NCBI GenBank assembly: GCA_030672545.1
Contig: DAOVGF010000096.1
Span: 1 to 11,840 of the forward strand
DNA: 11,840 nucleotides
Source: Candidatus Aerophobota bacterium
GTDB taxonomy: Bacteria; Aerophobota; Aerophobia; Aerophobales; Aerophobaceae
Direction of reading: 5' to 3'
The first letter of the stretch is position 1. Each line of letters opens with the position of its first letter. A model generated the notes under the pieces. It had not been told where the DNA came from, did not search any database, and was given only the letters and a program-made list of their open reading frames with translations. Positions 6,743 through 11,840 of this stretch are shown in pieces. A program made the translations under genes and the position numbers.

Positions 6743-7351
6743 CTAAAACTCCCCACCCTCGGGTTCCGCCAGGTAGAGAGGAACCATTTTCATCCGCCGA
6801 TAAATATGACTAACTCTGCCTTCCAAATAGTGGTACATTACCAGAGTAGGAATAGCTACAGCCAGTCCGGCGGCGGTAGTAAGCAAAGCTTCCCAGATTC
6901 CTCCGGCTAAAAGACCGGGGTCTACCGGTCCACCAACTTGTTCTACGGCTATAAAAACCTTGATCATTCCCACTACTGTCCCGAACAAACCCAGGAGAGG
7001 AGAAATATGGCTGATAACCCCCAGAGCCGACAGATGTTTTTCCAGTTTCTCCAGTTCCTGAGCTCCTACCTGAGAAAAAATTTCCTCTTTTCGGGAAGAT
7101 GAAAGATGCCGGTTTATTAAGGTAACTTTAATCAAATGAGCCAAAGGTCCACTCATCCTCTCACAATAATTGAGAGCTTGATCCATTTTTTCTTCCCCAA
7201 CCAGCGTCCTGATTTTTCCCAACCACTTATTATCTTCCCTCTGAAGACGGTGAAAATAATGGAGTTTTTCCAGAATAATGGTGAGGGAAACCAGTGAGCA
7301 AGCCAAAATTGGCCACATCAGAATTCCCCCCTTGAAAATAAGGTTGAGCAC
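6743..7351 (-). CDS. exbB: ExbB/MotA/TolQ-family proton channel protein
   Basis: This 202-residue protein has three membrane helices in the ExbB order. The first is at about residues 8-27 (GGILMWPILACSLVSLTIIL). A charged cytoplasmic stretch follows, then the conserved block ISHISPLLGLFGTVVGMIKVF (about 113-133). The last helix is GGIWEALLTTAAGLAVAIPTLVMYHYL (about 150-176). GLFGTVVGM and the Thr-Thr-Ala-Ala-Gly-Leu run form the pore region of the family. The start is GTG at 7351, supported by AGGAGGAG (7358-7365) six bases upstream. With ExbD it forms the inner-membrane motor that drives TonB. It follows btuB after a 57-nt gap with a strong hairpin, and exbD follows 24 nt later. Confidence 0.93.
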   Translation of the reverse strand: MLNLIFKGGILMWPILACSLVSLTIILEKLHYFHRLQREDNKWLGKIRTLVGEEKMDQALNYCERMSGPLAHLIKVTLINRHLSSSRKEEIFSQVGAQELEKLEKHLSALGVISHISPLLGLFGTVVGMIKVFIAVEQVGGPVDPGLLAGGIWEALLTTAAGLAVAIPTLVMYHYLEGRVSHIYRRMKMVPLYLAEPEGGEF

Positions 7352-7378
7352 GGTGGTCTCCTCCTGAATTTATTTGAT

Positions 7379-7402
7379 GCGGGCAGGATAAAACCTGCCC
7401 GC
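7379..7402 (-). other. Strong intercistronic hairpin between btuB and exbB
   Basis: GCGGGCAGG (7379-7387) and CCTGCCCGC (7394-7402) form a perfect 9-bp GC-rich stem with a 6-base loop, 6 nt after the btuB stop. On the minus-strand transcript no U-run follows, so it is not a standard intrinsic terminator. It more likely stabilises the btuB mRNA end or lowers read-through, so that the receptor and the energiser are made in different amounts. Confidence 0.6.
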
Positions 7403-7408
7403 TCATTG

Positions 7409-9307
7409 TTAGATAACTAGGTTGAAGCCTCCTCTCAAAGTTAAACCGGGCAAGGGATAACCTTCAACCATTTGGTATTCCTGGTTGAAGAGATTATCCA
7501 ACACCAGGAAGGCCTCTGATTCCTGGCCGGTTTTCCAGCTTACCCGTAACCTGCCAATAGTATAGGGATCAAGTTTATGGGTATTTTCCCGGTTAGTGTA
7601 CATCCCCCCGACATACTCCCCCTGTAAACTAATTTGCACACCTGAATCTGCTCTCCAGGAGAGGGTCAGATCCGACTTCTGGGATGGAGCATAAGGTAGG
7701 TAGTTGCCGGAATACTCCGCTCGATCACGGGAATCCAGATTAGTATAGGACAAACTGCAGGAGAAGTTAGGGGAAGGAGCAAGTTTTACTTCGGCTTCAA
7801 TTCCTGAAAAAGAAGCATTAGTGAAATTAACTGCCTCCCAGGTCCAACCCACAGTATTAACCCAGACAATGAGATTCTTGGCCTCACTATAGAAGTAGGA
7901 TACCCGACCCAGTACCAATTTATTAAATTCTCGCTCCAGGCCAATCTCGTAACCGGTGGACTCTTCGGGAATTAGGTCGGGATTGCCGAACATACCGGAA
8001 CCACCCCCCCAATCTTCATACCAGTACAGATCAAAAACCGTCGGAGGATGATAGCCCTGACCGTAGTTGAGACGAATTCTGGTTCGTTCATCAAATTCCA
8101 AGAGAGTGGCAATCATAGGACAAAGCTTGCTTTCCGTGTGAATTCCGCTTCCCTCACGAGAAAATTCATCCCAGCGAGTTCCCAGCAGAACGGTCAAATA
8201 TGGTGCTACCTGCCATTGATCTTCAAAATAGAGGGCGCGAGTACTGACACTCTTCTTTCCACCGGCCAGACGGGAGCTACCATCAGCCGCGGTTAGGCTA
8301 ACTTCATCCTCCCGGATGTCTCCTCCCAGAGTAAGCATATGCTTTGGGCTGACCGGCCAGTGATAGTTCAATTCCAGGCCCCGAGCCGAAGCATTAGTAG
8401 TATCTCGGGTGGGCCACCCGGGGTCGTGGGTATCAGCAATTAACTGGCGAGACTCGGTGAACAATCGGGCCGATATCTCCGAGTGTTGATTTGGTTTTGC
8501 CTTCAAGGCAAGAGTTATCCCCCCGTCGTCGTTGTCCTGAGTTGCCTGGGAAGGTGCCCAGTATATCGAACCAGGCATTCCCAGGTGACGAGTGGCACAG
8601 TTAGCCGAGAGGGTTACCTTGATTGAGTCAGTCAATGGTCCATCCAGTCGGGCAGTATAATGATTTCCCTGATAGGCGCTATTTTCTCTCCAGCCGTCCG
8701 AGCTTATATTATCGGCCGTGAGAAGCCATCCCCACTTACCTAAGCTCCCTCCCGGAGAAACGCTGATAATGCTGGTGTTAAAGCTTCCGTAAGAAGCACT
8801 AATCTTGGCCGTCAACTCGGAAGGGGGCTTGCGGGTAATGATATTAATAACCCCACCCATAGCATTGGCTCCATATACCGCGGAGAAAGGACCCCGCAGG
8901 ATTTCAATGGCCTCCACGTTATCCAGAGAATAAGCGTTTAAATCTGCTCCGCCCCGCACCGGATCATTGAGCGGTCGACCATCCATAAGTATCAACACCT
9001 CACTATCGGTAGAACCTCGAATACTTAGAGATCCAGCGGCACCGATAGTCCCGTATGAGCGAACCAAAACCCCGCCGGTAAATTCCAGAACCTCAGAGAT
9101 AGTGCGCGCCCCTGACTTTTCAATATCTTCCCTGGTTATGAGAGTGGTAGATACCGGAACATTCTGGAGTAAATTAGGTATCCGGGTAGCAGTGATAACT
9201 ATCTTACCCAAATCAAAAACATCCTGCCCCTGAGCCTGCAGCGGCGCCCAAACCGTAACGCTTACCACCATTAAAGTAACTAAAATCCATAATTTTCTCA
9301 TTTTCAC
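7409..9307 (-). CDS. btuB: TonB-dependent outer-membrane vitamin B12 receptor (BtuB-like)
   Basis: From the chosen GTG start the protein has 632 residues, close to E. coli BtuB. It has a signal peptide (MRKLWILVTLMVVSVTVWA, cut near AQGQ), then a TonB box region (DLGKIVITATR). The plug domain follows, with VPVSTTLITREDIEKSGA, the IRGS motif, LMDGRPLND and ILRGPFSAVYGANAMGGVI. The rest is a beta-barrel ending in GLTLRGGFNLVI. The B12 assignment rests mainly on the cobalamin riboswitch directly upstream and the BtuCD genes; the receptor sequence alone would allow other chelates. Start choice: AGGAG (9315-9319) sits 7 bases before GTG 9307. The ATG at 9322 lies upstream of that site and has a weaker one (AGAGGA), while ATG 9301 has 13-base spacing. 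exbB, exbD and tonB follow in the same direction, giving a dedicated energiser. Confidence 0.92.
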   Translation of the reverse strand: MKMRKLWILVTLMVVSVTVWAPLQAQGQDVFDLGKIVITATRIPNLLQNVPVSTTLITREDIEKSGARTISEVLEFTGGVLVRSYGTIGAAGSLSIRGSTDSEVLILMDGRPLNDPVRGGADLNAYSLDNVEAIEILRGPFSAVYGANAMGGVINIITRKPPSELTAKISASYGSFNTSIISVSPGGSLGKWGWLLTADNISSDGWRENSAYQGNHYTARLDGPLTDSIKVTLSANCATRHLGMPGSIYWAPSQATQDNDDGGITLALKAKPNQHSEISARLFTESRQLIADTHDPGWPTRDTTNASARGLELNYHWPVSPKHMLTLGGDIREDEVSLTAADGSSRLAGGKKSVSTRALYFEDQWQVAPYLTVLLGTRWDEFSREGSGIHTESKLCPMIATLLEFDERTRIRLNYGQGYHPPTVFDLYWYEDWGGGSGMFGNPDLIPEESTGYEIGLEREFNKLVLGRVSYFYSEAKNLIVWVNTVGWTWEAVNFTNASFSGIEAEVKLAPSPNFSCSLSYTNLDSRDRAEYSGNYLPYAPSQKSDLTLSWRADSGVQISLQGEYVGGMYTNRENTHKLDPYTIGRLRVSWKTGQESEAFLVLDNLFNQEYQMVEGYPLPGLTLRGGFNLVI

Positions 9308-9433
9308 TATTATACTCCTCATCTAGTTTGATTTCCTCTTAATCTTTCCCTGGTTTCTTTTCCCCTGAATTTTCTTGTTTACTACTTCATAAAAACACCA
9401 CCTCCTTTGTAAAGCGCAAAAAAGGATGGATAA
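9308..9433 (-). promoter_or_regulatory. btuB leader between riboswitch and start codon, with a Met-Lys-stop micro-ORF
   Basis: This untranslated stretch follows the riboswitch aptamer. It contains a near-perfect Shine-Dalgarno sequence AAGGAGG (9401-9407) followed after 10 bases by ATG AAG TAG TAA (9390-9379), a two-codon open frame with two stops. It is not in the btuB frame. The same AAGGAGG can pair with CTCCTT (9432-9437), which overlaps the 3' strand of riboswitch stem P1. AAAGGA (9403-9408) can also pair with TCCTTT (9421-9426). These are candidate switching pairs for control of ribosome access. No intrinsic terminator is seen: the T6 run near 9418-9423 on the transcript has no good hairpin before it. 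The btuB Shine-Dalgarno sequence AGGAG is further on, at 9315-9319. Confidence 0.45.
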
Positions 9434-9580
9434 GGAGATACGAACAGGTCTTCTGGCTTAGGGACAACCTACTTTCTTACCTTCCCGGAACAACTAAGCT
9501 CCGGTGGACTTAAGATTTCGTTTCCCCTTACAGCAGCGCTACTGCCCGGGTTTTTCACCTGGTTCCCTTGGTTCGTCTCC
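9434..9580 (-). ncRNA. Cobalamin (B12) riboswitch aptamer
   Basis: Read on the minus strand, the region carries the conserved cobalamin aptamer parts in order: GGGAA then GGTGAAAAACCC (about 9545-9567); the CTGCTGTAAGGGG segment; TCCACCGG; GGGAAGGT; and finally the B12 box TAAGCCAGAAGACCTG (about 9446-9461). The outer stem P1 closes well: GGAGACGAAC (9580-9571) pairs with GTTCG and TCTCC (9445-9434), with a two-base bulge. It sits about 130 nt before the btuB start on the same strand. Such elements normally reduce expression when adenosylcobalamin is plentiful, so btuB, and probably exbB-exbD-tonB-TPR, should be on when B12 is scarce. Only 8 bases separate the aptamer from the palindromic element upstream, and I find no convincing promoter between them. 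Confidence 0.93.
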
Positions 9581-9588
9581 TTTAAAAT

Positions 9589-9715
9589 GGGGTCAGGTCT
9601 CAACATTTGACATTGAATGCTCAACATATGACCAAGTCAGGCCTCCAAACTTGGTACTGGTCCAACTACCCAGACCGCTTTTCGGGTGTAATGTCAAATG
9701 TTGAGACCTGACCCC
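9589..9715. repeat. Palindromic MITE/REP-like element, copy 2
   Basis: This is a 127-bp element with perfect 26-bp inverted repeats at its ends (9589-9614 and 9690-9715), beginning GGGGTCAGGTCTCAAC. A nested inner hairpin is ACCAAGT (9631-9637) with ACTTGGT (9649-9655). It is homologous to copy 1 at 2054-2170, but its interior is in the opposite orientation (minus-strand 9691-9658 matches 2078-2111 at 29 of 34 bases). It lies between the btuD stop codon (10 bases away) and the B12 riboswitch (8 bases away), so it separates btuCD from the riboswitch-btuB unit. It encodes nothing. As RNA it would fold into one long hairpin, which could hinder read-through or protect the upstream btuCD message. 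The perfect arms suggest this copy is younger, or better maintained, than copy 1. Confidence 0.88.
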
Positions 9716-9725
9716 GTTATCCAAG

Positions 9726-10976
9726 CTATCTATGGATAATAGATATTACCTCCTCAATATTTTTCACAAAAGTAGTCTCCCGTTCTTTAAGACAGCGTAA
9801 TAGTTCCGTAGCCTCACCCTGGGTAAAGTCTCTTTTTTGCTCCGAAGTCATCTCCATCACGATTACTCTTATCCCCTTTTTTGAAGCTTCCAACGTTGCC
9901 CTTAGATTAAGCAAATTCCCTGGACCAAAAGGAATATTCGTTAAGACAACTATTTCTGAATTCTTCATCACTTCAAGATTCCGGCGGTGCGCCTCTTCGG
10001 TGATGGGAGAAAAAGGAGCTTCAACCACCGTAGGAACTTCCAGAAAATCAGCCGTTTCCTGATCCACATCCAGTACATTTATTACTCCGGCACTAACCCG
10101 ATATCCTTCATCAATGAGTCTACACATCAAAGCACTCCCTGAACCACCCCCACAGACAAGGTGTACCTGTTTCTTCCTCTCTATGGGTGCTGTTTGATCC
10201 TCCCGGGAAAGAGGAATGGTATAAAGAGTTCCGGTTAATGGATGTTTTTTCACCAGAGCATTTATATGATAGAGTCGACGAATGTTTTCGGAAGTGAGAA
10301 CTTCCTCCGTTTCTCCTTGAGCCAGGATACTCCCATTTTTGAGCAGAATGAGTCGCCGGCAATAGCGAGCGGCCAAATTAAGGTTGTGAGTGACTAAAAT
10401 GAGAGTAAGCTGAGACTCCTCGTTAAGCCGGGTCAGAAGCGAGAGAATCTCAAACTCATGGTTTATATCCAGGTGAGCCGTAGGCTCATCCAGTAATAAC
10501 AACTTGGGCTGTTGAGCCAAAGCCCGGGCAATAACTATTCTCTGGAGCTCACCCCCGCTGAGCTCAGTAACCTGACGATTTCTAAAGGACCAGGTAGAGG
10601 TTAACTCCATACTTTCCCGGGCCTTTTCTCCATCTTCTTTATCTTCTCTTTCAAATCGGCCAAGATAGGGATTCCGGCCCATCAGGACAACTTCCAGAGC
10701 AGTGAAGGGAAAATTGATGAAAGTATTCTGAGGCACCACGGCAATGCGTCGGGCAATTTCTCTTCGGCTCATCTCTTGGAGATCCTTCCCTGCCAGGTAG
10801 ATTGTCTCCTTATCGGGAGTGATTACCCCACTGATAGCCCGGAGAAGAGTAGTTTTGCCGGAGCCGTTAGGACCAACAATACCCAAAAATTCTCCCCTCT
10901 TAAGAGAAAAACCAACTTCCCGGAGTATTTTTCTTTCTGAGAGAGATACATCCAGATTGCTTACTTTAAGTATCAT
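9726..10976 (-). CDS. btuD: Cobalamin ABC transporter ATPase (BtuD-like) with a fused C-terminal domain of unknown function
   Basis: This is a 416-residue protein. Residues 1 to about 255 are a complete ABC ATPase of the FecE/BtuD type. It has Walker A GPNGSGKTT (35-43), Q-loop Gln83 (VVPQN), signature LSGGELQR (139-146), Walker B LLLLDEPTAHLD (159-170) and switch His197. A second domain follows from about residue 268, with CGGGSGSALM (275-284), an EGYRVSAGVINVLDVD segment, EAPFSPI, NIPFGPGNLLNL (347-358) and RDFTQGEA (382-389). It looks like a Rossmann-type alpha/beta fold. I recall similar extensions on some archaeal and bacterial BtuD-like proteins, but no known function. The start ATG overlaps the btuC stop by 4 nt (ATGA, 10973-10976), so the two are translationally coupled. 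Usual BtuD proteins are about 250 residues, so the extra domain is clear. The substrate is assigned by context. Confidence 0.9.
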   Translation of the reverse strand: MILKVSNLDVSLSERKILREVGFSLKRGEFLGIVGPNGSGKTTLLRAISGVITPDKETIYLAGKDLQEMSRREIARRIAVVPQNTFINFPFTALEVVLMGRNPYLGRFEREDKEDGEKARESMELTSTWSFRNRQVTELSGGELQRIVIARALAQQPKLLLLDEPTAHLDINHEFEILSLLTRLNEESQLTLILVTHNLNLAARYCRRLILLKNGSILAQGETEEVLTSENIRRLYHINALVKKHPLTGTLYTIPLSREDQTAPIERKKQVHLVCGGGSGSALMCRLIDEGYRVSAGVINVLDVDQETADFLEVPTVVEAPFSPITEEAHRRNLEVMKNSEIVVLTNIPFGPGNLLNLRATLEASKKGIRVIVMEMTSEQKRDFTQGEATELLRCLKERETTFVKNIEEVISIIHR

Positions 10977-11840
10977 GTTTCTCTCCGGGAAAGGGTCTTT
11001 CGCAAAAGATAAATAAAAAAAGGAGCTCCAAAAAAAGCGGTAATCACGCCCACCGGTAGTTCAGCCGGTGAGATAAGAATCCGAGCTAAATTGTCGCACC
11101 AGACCAAGAATATGGCTCCGATTAAAACAGAAGAGGGAATGAGAAATCGATGGTCTGGACCTACCAAGATTCTGGTGATATGAGGAATTATCAGACCGAC
11201 AAAGCCGATAACTCCACTCACTGAAACCGCCGCCGCGGTAATAAGAGAGGACAAAACCAGGAGGATTATCTTGACCCTTTCTACTTCTACACCAAGATTG
11301 GCCGCCGATTCCTCCCCTAACTGAATCACATTAAGGTCCCGGGAAAAACAATAAATAGCCGGAATCCCCACCCCCACCAAGGGAAGAATAGTAAATATAT
11401 GGCCCCAATTTCGGCCGGAAAATCCCCCCATAATCCAGAAAACCAGGAAGTGTAAGCTCTCGGCCCTGAGATACATCAGAAAAGAGGTAAGCGCCGAGAA
11501 GAAGAATCCCACCGCAATTCCGGCCAGAAGAAGAGTTTCCATCATTACTCTTCCCTCTCGCTGAGAAATTCGATACACCAGCAAGACCGTCATCAATCCC
11601 ACAATAAAGGCCAGTAGGGGAACAGAAAAAAGAGCAGAAAAAAGGAAAATAGCCAGGGCCGCTCCAAAGGAGGAGCCGGAAGAAACTCCTATTACATAAG
11701 GACTGGCCATAGGATTCTTAAATAGACCCTGCATGACTACCCCAGCGCAGGCCAAGGAAGAGCCTACCAGGACACAAAGAAGAATCCGGGGAAGACGTAG
11801 TCCCAGCACTATTATCTGGTGAGGAAGGGAAGAAGGACTC
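10973..11840 (-). CDS. btuC: Cobalamin ABC transporter permease (BtuC/FecCD family), 5' end outside window
   Basis: The frame is open to the right edge. A GTG at 11809 could be read as a start, but it sits just before the conserved LRLPRILLCVLVGSSLACAG. Family members have roughly 50 more residues and another membrane helix ahead of it, so the gene is cut by the window. Visible family landmarks are GVVMQGLFKNPMASPYVIGVSSGSSFGA, a row of hydrophobic helices, QLGEESAANLGV, and the cytoplasmic coupling helix GVIGFVGLIIPHITR that contacts the ATPase. The C-terminal PAELPVGVITAFFGAPFFIYLL is also typical. It moves the substrate across the inner membrane with BtuD. B12 rather than ferric siderophore is inferred from the riboswitch-btuB unit downstream. 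The periplasmic binding protein gene is not in view and may lie upstream. Confidence 0.9.
   Translation of the reverse strand, partial: SPSSLPHQIIVLGLRLPRILLCVLVGSSLACAGVVMQGLFKNPMASPYVIGVSSGSSFGAALAIFLFSALFSVPLLAFIVGLMTVLLVYRISQREGRVMMETLLLAGIAVGFFFSALTSFLMYLRAESLHFLVFWIMGGFSGRNWGHIFTILPLVGVGIPAIYCFSRDLNVIQLGEESAANLGVEVERVKIILLVLSSLITAAAVSVSGVIGFVGLIIPHITRILVGPDHRFLIPSSVLIGAIFLVWCDNLARILISPAELPVGVITAFFGAPFFIYLLRKTLSRRET

Noticed and set aside
7379..7402. Rho-independent terminator after btuB
   Set aside because: The stem is good but there is no T-run on either side, and the next gene continues 27 nt later in the same direction.
9726..10180. BtuD extension as a CbiZ cobinamide amidohydrolase fusion
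   Set aside because: The context fits, but the motifs seen (CGGGSGSALM, PFGPGN, RDFTQGEA) are not those I know from CbiZ, so no enzyme name is given.
10973..11809. Complete permease starting at GTG 11809
   Set aside because: The family's first helix and about 50 residues would be missing, and the frame continues to the window edge without a stop.

Overview
The window looks like chromosomal DNA from an uncultivated, probably anaerobic, Gram-negative-type (diderm) bacterium. The diderm inference rests on a TonB-dependent outer-membrane receptor with its own ExbB-ExbD-TonB energy system. A corrinoid-linked methyltetrahydrofolate methyltransferase suggests anaerobic C1 metabolism. The flavour resembles candidate phyla such as Omnitrophota or Aerophobota, but that is only an impression. 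No ribosomal RNA or marker gene is present to settle it.

Layout. Positions 1-385 hold the 3' end of a plus-strand gene with a receiver domain, probably a hybrid histidine kinase. A plus-strand pair follows: radC (500-1216, with a credible promoter at 438-465) and an AcsE-type methyltransferase (1243-2043). A 117-bp palindromic element (2054-2170) fills the convergent gap to a minus-strand higBA toxin-antitoxin pair (2172-2807).

Everything from there to the right edge is on the minus strand. In transcription order it reads btuC (cut by the right edge), btuD with an extra C-terminal domain, a second copy of the palindromic element (9589-9715), a cobalamin riboswitch (9434-9580), btuB, exbB, exbD, a very long tonB-like gene and an 11-repeat TPR gene. 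Genes abut or overlap (btuC/btuD by 4 nt, exbD/tonB by 0, tonB/TPR by 23), so the part from btuB to the TPR gene looks like one operon.

Together these encode a nearly complete vitamin B12 uptake route: outer-membrane receptor, dedicated energiser, inner-membrane ABC permease and ATPase. The periplasmic binding protein is not seen and may lie beyond the right edge. The AcsE-like enzyme transfers methyl groups to a corrinoid protein, so it fits a cell that needs B12.

The most interesting points are: (a) the TonB-like protein of 733 residues, with about 590 residues of serine/phenylalanine/proline-rich linker in place of the usual short Pro/Lys linker; (b) two diverged copies of a palindromic MITE/REP-like element in opposite internal orientation, bracketing a 7.4-kb block that holds riboswitch-btuB-exbBD-tonB-TPR plus higBA; (c) the uncharacterised domain fused to BtuD; (d) a higBA promoter whose predicted start site coincides with the toxin ATG; and (e) a Met-Lys-stop micro-ORF with a strong Shine-Dalgarno sequence in the riboswitch leader.
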